Notes under the pieces: model-generated
The model's database searches: none
Told to the model about the DNA's origin: nothing
The model's input: only the letters and a program-made list of their open reading frames with translations
NCBI GenBank assembly: GCA_027704905.1
Contig: CM051016.1
Coordinates: forward strand, 16,677,538-16,741,537
Source of the DNA: Muraenolepis orangiensis
Taxonomy: Eukaryota > Chordata > Actinopteri > Gadiformes > Muraenolepididae
Length of the DNA: 64,000 nucleotides
Direction: 5' to 3'
Position numbers and translations under genes: made by a program
Shown: in pieces, positions 11,267 through 43,340 of the stretch
Layout: every line of letters begins with the position of its first letter
Position numbering within the stretch: position 1 is the stretch's first letter

Positions 11267-11302
11267 GGATACAATGAAGACAAAGCCGTCTTCATTGTAT
11301 CC
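11267..11302. repeat. 15-bp perfect inverted repeat, 6-base loop
   Basis: ggatacaatgaagac (11267-11281) is exactly complementary to gtcttcattgtatcc (11288-11302). The function is unknown. It may be the core of a small non-autonomous element or a stem in the putative traf3ip2 3' UTR. Confidence 0.8.
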
Positions 11303-12147
11303 TTCTGATACACTTATCGGGAATAACGTGTTCTTTAGAAGACTGTTATGAGAACTGTGAACAGGCTTCAAGCCATAGCACCCACCACGAGCAAAACTGA
11401 TTGGTAATAAAGATTATACTTCAAAAGCTATTAGTCACAATCAGTCACAAACTTAAATCAACCTCAGTATAGATCATTTTCGAAAGTAGTTCCTCCACAG
11501 CTGATAGGAGCAGAGCAAAATGACAATTAGAAAAACAACCAGGTCCCAGAACACCACAAGGTAAAACAAAAAAACACAACCAGAATAGACACGTGTACTG
11601 AATATCCACTTTATGAACATAGAAACACCTCACCCTAACCAAACTGTAAACCGCCAAAAACGCCATCAAATGATGTTCATTATTGACTCAATGCAATGAT
11701 CTGGAAGATTCACATGTGATCTCTTATCTAGTTAAGCGTTTGTTCATTGACAGTTGAATTCATTAACAGTAGCCTGATCCTATATGAATCATGAACTGAT
11801 TTCCCCAGTCTTAATGCCCCTGAACTCCCTTCTCTAAGGTCTGCTAATCCTGTCTTAAAACCTTCCATAAATAAACCCGCCGAGAATCTCCTACTGTCAC
11901 TGAAACTGGCCAGTAGGGCGATTAGACCACTCTGTAATGAAGCCTCAGGATTGAGGGGATTTCAATCATTATAAATATTAATCTTAAACGGGTTACAGGG
12001 AAATCCTGTACATCCAAATGGAAACATAGAAAACAGACAAAAAATACACAGACAAAATGCGTGTTTTAAACGCGATGATGCAAATGCTACATATAGCCTA
12101 TACAGAATGACTCATGGACATGATACTGATATGCTCATCCTCATTTG

Positions 12148-12270
<123 letters not shown>

Positions 12271-12277
12271 CGCCTCC

Positions 12278-16760
<4,483 letters not shown>

Positions 16761-17131
16761 TTGAGCTTACCTTTCTTTTTTGAAACCGGAGAAAGTATGA
16801 GAGAGAGAGAAAGGCAGAAAACTGTTTATTTCCTACCGCGATAAACAGAAAGAACAGAAAGACCAAAATATGTAAAAAAATAAGAAATAGCCCACCGAAT
16901 AAATGAAGAGCTTCGACGAATAAAATGACCAATTTAAAGATGTTCACGTTTAACGGTTTGAAAAATAGTAACAAATAAAATAAAAACATGCAAAATGCAA
17001 AAGTTTGCAAAATGCATGCTACAAACTGTTACACCTGTACAACAGTGTACCTGACTCTCTCCTAACAATTGGATAATTGGTTGGCGTGTACAGTGTGTGT
17101 ACAGTGTGTGTACAGTGTATACAGAGAGAGG

Positions 17132-17134
<3 letters not shown>

Positions 17135-17212
<78 letters not shown>
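17135..17212. repeat. (GA)n microsatellite
   Basis: An almost pure GA run upstream of traf3ip2. A GA/GGGA-rich margin starts at 17120. Confidence 0.95.
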
Positions 17213-17217
<5 letters not shown>

Positions 17218-17789
17218 AAAAGCGCAGCCTACCTGTCACCAGACTCCCTCCCCAGCATAGGGTAGGGTAGTGGTATGCGACGTCTGTGTTACAGCCTGCT
17301 CTATGCAAATCTGCACAGAACTATGCAAAACTGACTCAACGCCAGCCAACAGCCTTTGAGCCATACAAGAGGTCAGCCCTGAGCAAAGTCTGTTCTTTCA
17401 AGGAGTGCATTTTTCCATCAACGTTCAGTTCTTGTGCGATGTATAAAAAAAAAGGCATTCACGTCGTAAACATAGTTGAGTTGTTGTTGGGAAATAAAAT
17501 GCACGCTCTAATCCTAAAAACATAAAATCCAGAAAGTCTGCTCATGACTGTTAACAGAAAGTGACTAGATGATGTCTGGACAGAAGTTAGGGTCAAAGTA
17601 AACACTACACCACTATGTGTGCACGTGAGATTATTTGCATATAGCCAAGTTCCTCCGTCATGCATGTCTTTTGTCCCACGAGGTTTCGCCCCAGGGCCAC
17701 AACCTGATACGCTCCACTTGTCTTTACTCTGTTTTAATACTGTAATTATGTTCACCATAGACAATTAGAAACCAGTGTTATTTATTATT

Positions 17790-20700
17790 ATTATTTATTA
17801 TTGCCACTTCCTGAAAGTGGCAGCTTTGGAGCGCCAGGCAAACAAAGGCTAGGCAGAATAAGGCTACAGTCGACTTTTTCAAGTTCGACTTCTTCTCAGG
17901 TCTGCATTTTATCTTACTGTAATCTACCATGTGGGCCACATGCGGTACACACCTCGTTGCGGAGATCACACAAACGCTGGATCACATCCAGGCGCCGCCG
18001 TGATCCCACAAACCTCATTTACCCTACCTGTCTACCCATGTCGAGCTAGTGGTAACTGGGGGGCTTTGGAATTGCCAGTCGGCAGTGCAGAAAACTGAGT
18101 TAATCTCAGGCTATGCATCCTTGCTTGCCCTGAACTTTTTTGCTCTTACTGAGACTTGGATCAGCCCTGAAAACACTGCCTCGCCCGCTGCTTTGTCAAA
18201 TGTGTACTCTTTTTCTCACACTCCCAGAGTCGCAAGACGAGGCGGTGGTACTGGTCTGTTGATTTTGCGTGACTGGAAATACTCCCCCTCTTCATTTGAA
18301 TTTCATGTTGTAACTGTTTGTTTTCCATTTAAGCTCATTATTGCAGTTGTTTATCGTCCACCCGGCCCAGCTGGTGACTTCTTGGAGGAGCTTCACATGC
18401 TGATCTCCCACTTCCCTGATGATGGGTCCTTCTTGGCGACTTCAACATCTTGACTGAGAAGTTGGACCCTCTTCTCTCCTTCCTCGCCTCCTTCGACCTT
18501 TCCCGCTGCCCGTCTCCTCCGACCCACAAGGCCGGCAACCAGCTGGACCTCATCTTCACCAGACACTGCGATACAGTAAACCTTTCAGTTACTCCTCTCC
18601 ATCTATCCATCTATCCCATCCCATCACTTCTTAATGTCCTTCTCCCTCTTCCTCCCTTCCCCCCCCCTCCCACTCTCCCCCTACCAAGATGGTGACGTCC
18701 CGTCGCAATCTCCGCACACTCACCCCTGCCGATCTCTCCTCTTCTGTTCTCTCTGCCCTCCCTCCTCCTGATTTGTTCTCTGTTCTACCCCCTGATATTG
18801 CCACTAACCTTCTTCTCTCTACCCTGTCCTCCTCTCTGGACACTCGCTGTCCCCTCACCTCCAGGTCTGCACGTCCAACTCCACGTGCCCCCTGGTTGTC
18901 GGACTCAGTGCGTACACAGAGGTGGAGCCTCAGAGAGGCGGAGCCTCAGAGAGGCGGAGCGCAGGTAGGAAGAAAGGAAAAACCCCAGAGGACCTTCTCC
19001 ATCTTCAAGGGCTCCTGTCAAACTTCTCCTTGTCGCTTTCATCAGCCAAAGCTGCATTTTACTGTTCCAAAATTCAAAGTGCCTGCATCTAACCCTAAAA
19101 AACAGTTTGATACTTTTTCCTCCCTCCTCCATCCCCCTCCCCCACTCTCCTCCTCCCTTCTCCCGGATGATTTCGCCAACTTCTTTGACAAGAAGGTCAA
19201 CGTTATCCGATCCGCCTTCCCTGACCCCCCGGCTGATGCTCGCATCAACCACCCATGTCTTCCCCCCACCCTCCCACATCCTTCCCTTACCCATTTCTCT
19301 CCCCTCTCCACAGAGGATGTTCTTCACCTCATCACATCCAGCCACCCCACCACATGCTCACTGGATCCAGTTCCCTCCCCTCTGCTTCAGTCTACTGCGC
19401 CTGAACTCCTGCCCTTCCTGACACACATCAACGCATCTCTGACGTCTGGATGCTTTCCCGCTGCTTTAAAGACTGCCAGAGTCACCCCCCTCCTGAAGAA
19501 ACCAACACTCGACCCCTCTGAATCCCTTTTGCCCTTCTTATCCAACACTCTTGAACGTGTTGTCTTTAACCAATTGTCCTTGTATCTATACCAGAACTGC
19601 CTCTTGGCTCCCCACCAATCTGGTTTTAAGGCAGATCACTCGACAGAAACTGCCCTTCTGGCAGTGACTGAGTCGCTCCATGTTGCTAGAGAAAATTTGC
19701 TCTCTTCGGTCCTGATATTCCTGGACCTGTCTGCAGCATTCGACACTGTGAACCACTAGATTCTCCTCTCCACCCTTGAGGGGATGGGTGTCTCGGGCTC
19801 TGCTCTCTCCTTGTTTGCATCCTACCTGACGGGTCGCTCCTACCAGGTGGCACTGGGAGGGTCTGTGTCAGAACCACGCCGACTGACTACTGGGGTTCCA
19901 CAAGGATCGGTCCTGGGTCCTCTTCTCTTCTCCCTCTACACAACGGCCCTTGGTCCTGTTATCCACTCCCATGACTTATCCTACCACTGCTATGCTGACG
20001 ACACCCAACTGGTCTTGTAATTTCCCCCCTCCGACACGCAAGTGGAAACATGCATTGCCGCGTGCTTAGCAGACATCTCAAAGTGGATGTCAATGCACCA
20101 CCTAAAGCTCAACCTGGACAAGACTGAGCTAGTGTTCTTCCCGGCAAAGGGCTGTCCGCACCGAGACCTGGCTGTCACCATTGATGATGCTGTGGTGACA
20201 CCTACTCGGACCACAAGGAATCTGGGTGTGACTCTGGACGACCTCGTTCTCGGCAAACATTGCATCGGTGACACGCTCCTGCAGATTCCTCCTCTACAAC
20301 ATCAGGAGGATTCTGCCTTTTCTCACTGAAAAGGCTGCGCAGGTGCTCATCCAGGCGCTTGTCATCTCCCGGCTGGACTACTGCAACTCCCTCCTTGCTG
20401 GCGCCCCGGCATTTGCCACCAGGCCCCTGGAGCTCATTCAGAAAGCTGCAGCTCGCCTTGTGTTAAACCGCCCCAAGTACTCCCACACATCTACGGACTC
20501 TACACTGGCTACCTGTAGCTGCTCGCATCCAGTTCAAGAACTTGGTGCTAGCCTACAAGGCAGTAAAAGGTACTGCTCCATCCTACCTCCAGGCAATGGT
20601 CAAGCCGTCCACTTTGCTCGGCTTCTTCGGGCCGTCTGTTTGCCCCCTCACTTAGGGCCCCGTGTGGCCGATCTACGCGGTCACGGCTCTTCTCCGTCAT

Positions 20701-21080
20701 GGCCCCAATTTGGTGGAACAAACTCCCCACGGATGTCACGACTGCAGAGTCCCTCCCCATCTTCCGCCGCAGGCTGAAAACCCATCTCTTCAGGACACAC
20801 TTCCCGGATCCTTTCTCGTAGTGCTAAGTCAATTATCTAAGTAGATGACATATTATAGATAGGTAGATATTGCTGTATATTGTTTGTCAACTTATTGTAC
20901 TTTTCCCTTACACTTTTGCCTGAATTGTTGTACTTCTACCCGAGCACTGGTTCAGTTATTGGAGACTTGTTAGAAATGAAATGCACTTTTGACTTCTGGT
21001 GACGAGTTGTTCTCTTACCTTCCTTTGTTGAAACACACTATTGTAAGTCGCTTTGGATTTTTTTTTAAAGCGTCCACATA
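17790..21080 (+). mobile_element. Decayed near-full-length L2-type non-LTR retrotransposon
   Basis: The plus strand carries an APE endonuclease part (18049-18453; FFALTETWISP, VVYRPPGPAGDF, then GDFN after a frameshift near 18436). A reverse transcriptase part follows (18689-20020: LLPFLSNTLERVV, HQSGFKADHSTETALL, LDLSAAFDTVNH, TTGVPQGSVLGPLLF, HCYADDTQL). The C-terminal part is at 20268-20777 (SRLDYCNSLLAG, AAARLVLNR). Stops at 19759 and 20018 and further frameshifts near 20270 and 20500 disable it. The 3' tail ends taagtcgctttggat and aaagcgtc, the tail shared by fragments at 8273 and 36511. These motifs match the L2 clade. It lies between traf3ip2 and fyn, antisense to both. Confidence 0.85.
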
Positions 21081-21142
21081 AAAACCTTGGGCCGGGCGCC
21101 TGCTCATTGGCACAAGCACTCCAGGTGTACACTCCTGTAGTA

Positions 21143-21180
21143 TGTATAGTATATATATATATTATATATATATATAGACT
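21143..21180. repeat. AT-rich (TA)n run after the LINE
   Basis: Alternating TA sequence just beyond the LINE tail and before the presumed end of the fyn transcript. Confidence 0.8.
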
Positions 21181-21234
21181 ATTTCAAGTCACACAGATCA
21201 AAATAGTGTGTGGTGGCAAGATTGTTTATTTTTA

Positions 21235-22654
21235 AAACCAGTCATGTACAATAAAGAGACAATAAATAATGCAGAGACCAAGATGACGTTCTGTATATCT
21301 ACTGAATGAGGAGGGGGAAAACAAAAAAAGAGACACAAAACGACAAGGATTTATTCCTTTTTTTTCATCCTCCAAAAATAAAATAGACACACACACACAC
21401 ACACACAAGGAATGGGTGACCTCTCTTGGAACACACCTTGTCATTCAGACAGGCAACGGTTACATATACACTACCTGGACTGTAATCTATGTATGCTTAA
21501 TGACGTACATGAGTGGCAAAAACATTGAGTGAACTAAAAAAAACTAAAACGGAAAACACTTTTGGTCTCGTAATCGAACGTGTGGTGGAGGAGGGACAGT
21601 TATCAGGTATAGGAGTCGTCCTTTCGTTTTAGTCATGGGGGAAAACGGCAGTGGGTTGTTTTCGTGTGGCCTTGGAAGCTACAAAAAGACGTGTGTTGGT
21701 GTGTCAACCCAGAATTCTTACACAGCCCGCTGCCAATACAATAGTGCAACGTACATGTTATTTTTTAACATACTTTTCTTTTTTTAAAAGGATCGTTATA
21801 ATTATAATAAGCAAGTCATGACCTAAACGATAATAATTAAAGCTGGCTCAAAAGTGATTGGCTCAAGCACTCGATATACGATGGATGGCCCTCTAGTGGA
21901 AGGAAGAAGAGTCCATATTATAGGCGTTCAGTTAGTGTATAGAAAGCATGAAGGCATTCCCTTACGTTATAAGAATATTACTAAACATAAAAAGGCAAGA
22001 ACAGGTGCTAGTGTACATCTAAGTTCCTTGAGAAGAGGATAGCAATTGTATTAACCGGGTTAAAAAGCTAAATGTAAATAAAACGTTTTTTTAAAAAGCC
22101 CCCATGGGGACCCCCAGAGAATTGTTGAAATATCGCGGCCCCACAACGACGACAGTTCCTAATTTAAATTATTTCACGATTTGTTAACCACTGTGCGTCC
22201 TTTGGATCATGAAGGATCCACACCTTTCCAAAATATAACAAACAAAAAACAAATAAAAAAAGTAATTAAAATAACTGGGGTCAGTAAACAAGCATTCGTA
22301 TTTACAGTACATACAAGTTACACAAGTTCACAATATGTCTCATCCACACGCACAGACCAGTCCTTCATAGAGCTTTCTTCAGCCATTAAGGCCAGCTGGC
22401 TTGGTGCACCAGTAACGTCTTTAACACTTAAAACATCTCAAGGGCGGGCCGGAAGGGTGACGGGGTGGGACATTGAGTCAGTCTTCTTCTCCTGTGTGTG
22501 AAGAATAACAAGTCTATCAAATTTCTCCCATCGTTGCGCCTCAACAATGGGCCAGAGTTGTGGTGATTGTTTGTCTCCCCCTTGTGGTCAGGCTGAGGAT
22601 AACACACTCAGACACACACACACACACATACAGGATGGCAAGCGGTAACACCGC
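21235..22654 (-). other. fyn: Presumed fyn 3' UTR
   Basis: No coding exon is present. It runs from the fyn stop to the first good minus-strand AATAAA (plus tttatt at 21235-21240). The length of about 1.4 kb is plausible for fyn. It includes a short (AC)n at 22610 and a CTCF-like motif at 21887. Confidence 0.45.
21887..21899 (-). promoter_or_regulatory. CTCF-like motif
   Basis: The minus strand reads CCACTAGAGGGCC, matching the CTCF core CCASYAGRKGGCR at all but the last position. Motif match only; no occupancy data. Confidence 0.35.
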
Positions 22655-34545
<11,891 letters not shown>

Positions 34546-35598
34546 ACACACCATTCCCACTGGAGGAATTACAGTTCACTATTGTATTCTTACACAGACA
34601 CTTCCTCCAGTGACTCTTTTCAACACCACCCAACAACCTGGAATGAGAAGAAGCCCTTTAAAAAAATTCTGATCATTGACGTAATCATAGAAGCGACGGC
34701 CGTGTTTTGACGGGTGTAGCTTCGAGCTTCGAGCGCACCTCACCGTAAATACTTCAACAATGTACTTATTATGGTTTATTTTCCCGTCGCGAAAAACAAG
34801 CGAGCGTAAAGTAAGCCGGGGTTTTATGAGACGCTAAGAAGTTTATTTTTTCCCCGCTTTACGAGGAGCCACAAGCCATTCTGTTGTTTCACAATGGCAC
34901 GCCACACGACCACTTGTGAATTACAATGCACACATACACGGCCAGACAACAACACGCGGCTCCTGCGGCCCTCATCTCAGCCTCTCCGATTTCGCAACTC
35001 CCTCCTATAAAAAAAAAAAAGGACGGAGATAATCGCCTCTTTGGCCAATTAAAAAAGATGCCTCGCCTTGACTGATCCATCCATTCTAGCTCCATTATTT
35101 AGCTACAGGCTCCAGTGGGAGCCAGGAGAACCGGGTGCGGTGGTATGGTGGCTAGCAAAGAGAGAGAGAGAGAGAGAGAGAGAGGCTGCTGACAGCATTG
35201 TTGTCTGGTATTAGCAGACACGACGGCCGTGAAGGAGGAGGAGGGGTGGTGGTGGTGAACTCTGGCGTCTCTCGGCAGATGTCCTCAACGGGGGGGGGGG
35301 GGGGGCTTCGAAAATATAGAGAAACACCTCTCTGATCACAACCCAGGACTCATTACAGAGAGAGTACAGACTGGCACTCGCCAGGGTCATTCAGCGGTCT
35401 GCTGCAGTACTTCAGGCATCGAGAGAGGTGGAGCGTGACCTGTGGCAAGAGGCCACGGTGTTAAGAGGCCACGGTGTGAACTGCACTGCCCAAATCCGCG
35501 CTTGTAACTCTCCCGTTTCCCCGCTTTCGACGGCAGCTAAAAGCAGCGACAAACACAAACGATAAAAAGCATTCTGAATACGAATCTTCTTTGGGGGG

Positions 35599-35629
<31 letters not shown>

Positions 35630-35906
35630 TGTACATCTTTGTGTGACGTCTTGCACGCCCGTCCCATTCGCACATCTTGATTCCATCTGGGAGAGAAAAA
35701 AATGGCCGCCCCGAAAGCGACTGCGATAGATCACGGCTGTAGACGGCGCAGCACGAGACGAAAGAAAAACCAACAAAAAAATAACAGGCTGCAGGACGGA
35801 AGACAGGGCCACGTCCTAACATTCCTTTGGGCTCCGGGGTTGTTTCCCCGTTAACTGGCGACGGAACTCCGTGGCCTTCCAGAGTGCAACCAGATGTGTC
35901 ACTCAC

Positions 35907-36000
35907 AGCCTCCCGCTGCCGGGCGTACAGCGCCGAAGCGGAGGCCGCCAACGCTAAAGAAACGCCAAAGCCAAGTTACGCTTTTTTTTTTTTTCGTGCT
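35907..36000 (-). other. Candidate noncoding 5' exon of fyn
   Basis: The minus strand contains a GC-rich segment ending in a good donor, ggaggct followed by gtgagtgac at about 35906. It lies 1.8 kb upstream of the fyn start exon, which itself has an acceptor (cacccagacag) seven bases before ATG. Support is motif-based only. Confidence 0.25.
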
Positions 36001-36117
36001 TTCATCTCGAGATCAAAACAATTTTTTAAACGGGGACACTGAAAAAAAAACTCGACTGCGACAGTTTTATTAAAGTATATTAGAGTGTGGCAGTGGTGAG
36101 ATTGAATGAACTGGAGG

Positions 36118-36296
<179 letters not shown>

Positions 36297-36510
36297 CAAT
36301 GATCCCAATCTGACCATGAAATAAAACACGTTTTGATTACGTCTCACCATGGCGATAAAGTGACGTGACGTGAGAGGTCTGGTCGCCAAACGGGAGGCGG
36401 AAGAAAGAAAAGAGTATGGGCTAGTGGTGGGAAGTCGTCCATAATGTTATCATTGGTTGTTGTCGTCGGTAATTGATAACGCAGCTGTCATTAAAATAAA
36501 TTAAATATTA

Positions 36511-36720
36511 TATTTACATTTACATTTACATTTAGGGCATTTGGCAGACGCTTTTATCCAAAGCGACTTACAAGGTGTACATTAGTTGAAGCAGACAATA
36601 GCATAACACTGGGGTACGCAAACATATAAATACAGCAGTTCACAAGTATTCATATTGACAAGATGAATAACACAATTTCGTACTGCTAGGTCACCTGCTT
36701 AAGTAGCTGTGATAAGAGCG
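36511..36720 (-). mobile_element. L2-type tail / SINE fragment with (TTTACA)n
   Basis: TTTACA repeats precede catttggcagacgcttttat and ccaaagcgacttacaa, the reverse complement of the LINE tail at about 21040-21080. About 150 bases of unrelated body follow. Confidence 0.6.
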
Positions 36721-38344
36721 TGTTAACAACATTAAGGACATACACTTGCTAACATATACAACATGCTAAGAGCTATTAAAGCTATTAATTATATCAAATC
36801 AATTGATATTATAGGGGCTTGTGAAACTCACCTACTGTACGCTGTAGTGTCAGGGATTCCAGGCCTTCACTCCTTCCACATTGCTTGCATCACTTACAGT
36901 GCATGGTGGCCACTGTGGAGAGAGAGGCGAGAGAGGAGAGAGAGAGAGAGAAGTTGTGATTTACTACGGCCAATACCAACTCATAAACTACCCAGAGGAG
37001 GAAGAGCTCGTCCCTGTGGCAGCATATAGGCCAGCCTTGGCTCAAACCAAAACATGAATACAGATGTTAACATCACATAGAACCTGCCGCCTCTCTACGC
37101 AAACTTTTCTTGCTATTCATAATCGTGTCACTCAATTATATATTCGCAATCTTGCGGGCTGCACACCCAACTTTATAGCAGGGCTCATTTAAAAAAAGGG
37201 GGGGGGGGGTGAGAGAGAAGAAAGCCAACATCTTAAATAGAAACCATATGTTTCTCCTGTGATCTTGAATTAGTGAGAGCACTGGAGAGTGTGCAGCGCA
37301 TGCAAACTGTTGACATAATGCGAGGGTTGGAGACGCCGGGCCAAAGGGAAACGGTGACTTTAAGGGTTTTCATCTAAGACGAGACAATCCATGCTGTTGT
37401 TAATGCCTCGTTATTATATCATCCCACCGTTAGTACCGTTTATTATCCCACAGCATCCACTCCTGGATACGCAGACGGAGATTACAACCGGGAAGGCCGG
37501 GATTTGACATGGTCATATGGCCTGTGGGAGGGATTATTAAAAACCACTCCGCTCTGAATGAACCAGGGCTGCACCAGCGCACGCCGCGGCTTCTCCCACA
37601 TCCCGGGCCATTTAGCGAGGAGCGCTAGGATCTAGGCCATCCGCTGTGTTTACATGCTCTCTGCCCGGTGTTAGTTCTGTTTGCACGACCGTTAGCTCAA
37701 TCCACGTTTACATCGTGACTGGCTGCTGCGTGCGCTTGTTGTTGTGAGTGGCGAAAGTGTGACGTATGAACACATCTACAGTGTATTACACACTATATTA
37801 AAAGAGAGATACATATCGGCCTCAGAGCGAGCCTCGCCAGCCCCTCTCACCCCCCCCCTCAGCCCACCCTCTACGACCGGTCGAACAGATGCATGGCTTG
37901 ACAAACATAGGCATGCAGTTACACACATGAACAAACACAATCGGACCATATGGAAGGAGAGAGAGAGGGAGGGAGAGACATTGCAGAGCCACAGGAGGAC
38001 GGGCCGCTGCTCTAACCACATTCCTCGGGTGGTTCTCGTATCATCATCGCGGGACACACGCCATCACCAAAAGAGGCGGAGAGAGAGGAAGCGGGGACCA
38101 GATAAAACCATGCGTGCATGCATTGCATACAACACAGGCTTGTTTCCATGAGTGACCTGAGGCATTGAGGAGACACATACACACACACACATACCCCAGA
38201 ACAATACCGGTCATGCTATTTTCAGACCAAAAAAGGAACAGCTTGCCTCGAAGAGGTGCATTCTACAGCGTGATGGAGAGAGGTCCGGCGGACACACACA
38301 CACTCTCTTAGTTGCTGTAGTGTACTGCAACATTTAACAGCATG

Positions 38345-38540
<196 letters not shown>

Positions 38541-38943
38541 AAGTAATGGTCACACACACAGGCAGGCGGGCGGGCTAAAGTAATCACCTGAAGTAAATGC
38601 CAAAACCCCTCATCTAAGCTCACCCCGTTACAGATGGAGACCCGCCTTTATCCTTCCAATATCATTTACAACGCAAATTCTTGAGCCATGGGGCTTTTAA
38701 TTAGTTCAACACAAAATAACAAGTCAAGTCAGATGCAAAGCTCCACTGGGCCCAAGGAGCGGCCGAGCCACGAGTACAACTCAACTTCATTCAAATGGGG
38801 GGGGCTTTTATTACTTCTGACACGACACCTGCACACACCTCCATGACAGAGAAAGAATGAGAAGACCTCCCGTCCCCAGCATATGACCAGGAGATCAAAA
38901 CGCACCATTACACACGTCAGGGTCGACCCAAATGGAGTCATCT

Positions 38944-38947
38944 GGTG

Positions 38948-38988
<41 letters not shown>

Positions 38989-39008
38989 TGTGTGTGTGTG
39001 TGTGTGTG
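38944..39008. repeat. (GT)n microsatellite
   Basis: A GT run with one interruption at 38981. Confidence 0.9.
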
Positions 39009-40036
39009 GTACACCCGAACAGACATTTTTATCCCGTGCGTTGGTCTTTGTGACATAACACAGGGCCTGGAGTTGGGAGGATGGAAGAAAACAGCTCTTT
39101 GTTTACGAATCCATCGCAATCCAGTCATCATCAGTCATCACTTATGCGACCAACGTCACATTCCTCCGGGCCTGTTGTTACTTTGCAGATCTCAGCGACG
39201 ATGACAACAAACGCAAACCAAGGTCAACTCCTCCCTCCTTTAATCCTACAGGAGAGGAAAAACATCCACTGGCTAACAAGCACATTCAGTTTCCTATAAA
39301 CAAAATAATAACCCAGAGAAAAATAAAATCACCATACAGCCGTCCCCTGAACAAGTTGTTTCCACTGCTTACATAACAGTTGAAATGCCCACTTGTACGG
39401 AGAATCAGTGTCAGCCAGCAGTGAACTGACACAACAAGCGTTTTCCTTATGCGTCTCCATTCTCGGGGGTTAATTACAATATTTGTGCCTTGTTGGACAA
39501 CTGAATTCATTCAGTGCGTACGTCGTCAGCGCTACAATGGCCACAGTTTTCGAAAGGCGACCCACAACATTGTCTCACACAACGAGACGCAGTGTTGGCC
39601 TCTCAAAGGCGTTCTCTCCGAGGACTGAATGAAAGAGGTGGGTTTCGAAACGATGCCCACGGCTCAGATTTGAGCGTGGGTTAAAGGGGAACCAAGCGTT
39701 TGTCTTGGCTGTCCTCGACTGGAGTATGTCGTCGAGTCAGGTAAATCACTGAGCCCATTGTACATGACTCAAGTCCATTCTGTGGATCTTGTGACTGCTT
39801 GGTTGAACATTATCACAAAAATAAATAAATAAATAAAAAGCAGGGAGCAGTGGAAACCCGTAATCAAGCAGCAAAACAAAAACGAACTCTGGATGGTTTG
39901 TTATGAGAGCCTTTTTCTCCTGCACGGCATAAAACAGAGGATGTTAATCCGGTCTGAAAATTGTACTTTCCAAAACTTCTGCCAGTGGAAGAAGAACCAT
40001 GGTTTGAAGGATGTAGGAAATTATGATGTGGTGGGC

Positions 40037-40162
<126 letters not shown>

Positions 40163-40653
40163 ACATTCAATACCCAGCATGCCCTGCCTGCCCTGACACA
40201 TTTCAACAAACAATCCTTTAAAAAAAAAAAACACCTAGATATAGCCATTTTGGAATAAGTCGACATGAAATGAAATTCACACAATAATTTATACAAATGT
40301 GTAACCTTGGCTCAGTAGGCCCTATGTATCAATATTCCTTTACAGTATACTATGTAACAGCAGGGGGGAGGGGGGGGGGCTACGTTGCCCTGAGGGGGAA
40401 ATATACACGGGTTCGTGGAATTGACAGTTATTTGGATTTGATCAATATTAAGCATGCAAATATCACACACCACCAAGGACACACGGACATAAAGTGCTCC
40501 TCTGTAAGGGGCTGGGATGGAGATGGAGGGGATGGAGATGGACGATGCCCTGTGGTGCAGCCACAGAAGATGTATACATAGTAGCAATAGCCCACCTACA
40601 ACTTAACTGGAAAGCGAAATATAACCTGCTCGACTAACTAGTCCCAGTCCCCC

Positions 40654-40761
<108 letters not shown>

Positions 40762-41166
40762 CCCTTACATAAATACATCGTTTAGTACCGCTTTCCAAAC
40801 TAGAGGAGTGGCTAGGATCGGCCGAGGACAGGGGTGTCTGTAAAGAGAGAGTCTGTGGTAAAAAGTACAGCTATAATTAGGAGATGAATTGTGTAGCAAT
40901 GCAACAGGGCTGCTGGAGGCATACATCGGAATGATGATGGGTGTTTGTGTCTTCTGTGACCGTGGCACTACGATGGGGGGCTACTCTGCAGCGCATCCAT
41001 CCCTCCATCCCTGCTGGATGCAACCGCAAAGAGCCCTCACATCAATACACCAAACAGAAAAACACCGAGGGCTAAATCAGTTGTTTTTCCCAGAGTGAGT
41101 CAGGCCCGTTAACCTACGTGATGTGCAAAACGAATGTCCCAAAAGCATGTCGTTAAACCGAGGAGG

Positions 41167-41169
<3 letters not shown>

Positions 41170-41214
<45 letters not shown>

Positions 41215-41217
41215 ACA

Positions 41218-41276
<59 letters not shown>

Positions 41277-41302
41277 ACACACACACACACACACCACACA
41301 CA

Positions 41303-41365
<63 letters not shown>
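41170..41365. repeat. (AC)n microsatellite with regular CC interruptions
   Basis: An AC run broken by several ACC steps between 41212 and 41310. Confidence 0.95.
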
Positions 41366-41366
<1 letters not shown>

Positions 41367-42063
41367 CACACCTATTTACTGTTATTTATTTTTCGTCCAC
41401 GAAACGTATTCATCTGGCGATCCATCCACACAGCGCCAAAAGAGACAATGCGGGTGCAACAAATATGAATATAGTCCAACGCGAACGCGTCCTTACCGGT
41501 GACACGGCGGGGGGAGTCCATCGGGTGTTCCCAAAAACAACGACGACGGTGGGAAACGCATTGATATCGGTCTTCTTTTTCCTTTCTTTCCCTTCTTCTT
41601 CTGTGAGTTAGCGATGTTCACATTGAGAATAGAATAACAGCGACATGCCCCCCGACCCTGGCTGGCTGCTAGTACTCAGAAGTCGCCCCCCCAGTCGCCG
41701 TGCGTACAGATGACGGTGGCTGTAAAGGGGGGGGGGGGCTGCTGGATGATGCGGATTCGTACGGACTTGGAGCTTGGATTGGCAGCACGTCTGGCCAATC
41801 AGAGGCTACGATGGCGTCGTCCGCTACATCCTTGTCTGAAAAACAGACAGGGCGGACCCCGCCCCCCCCAACACACACACACACACTCCCCATCCTTATC
41901 CCTTGGCCAAGGAGCATCGCCTAAAGCGCAAACGGAACTCAATTACATTTATTAGGCGACCTTTCCGTTATAGTAGTTCACACTGTGTCTGCCTTTTTCC
42001 GTGTATTGAACTGCGATTCCCATGGGAGTGGTTTTCATGTGATTACAGGACACATAGGGCCTA

Positions 42064-42067
<4 letters not shown>

Positions 42068-42130
<63 letters not shown>
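42068..42130. repeat. (CT)n microsatellite
   Basis: A pure CT run abutting the end of the retroelement fragment at 42130. Confidence 0.95.

Positions 42131-43340
<1,210 letters not shown>

Noticed and set aside
35412..35951. 179-codon minus-strand frame
   Set aside because: Contains simple-repeat (GTGC)n-derived ARTHARTHA sequence and no recognisable family; at best the region contains a noncoding fyn exon.
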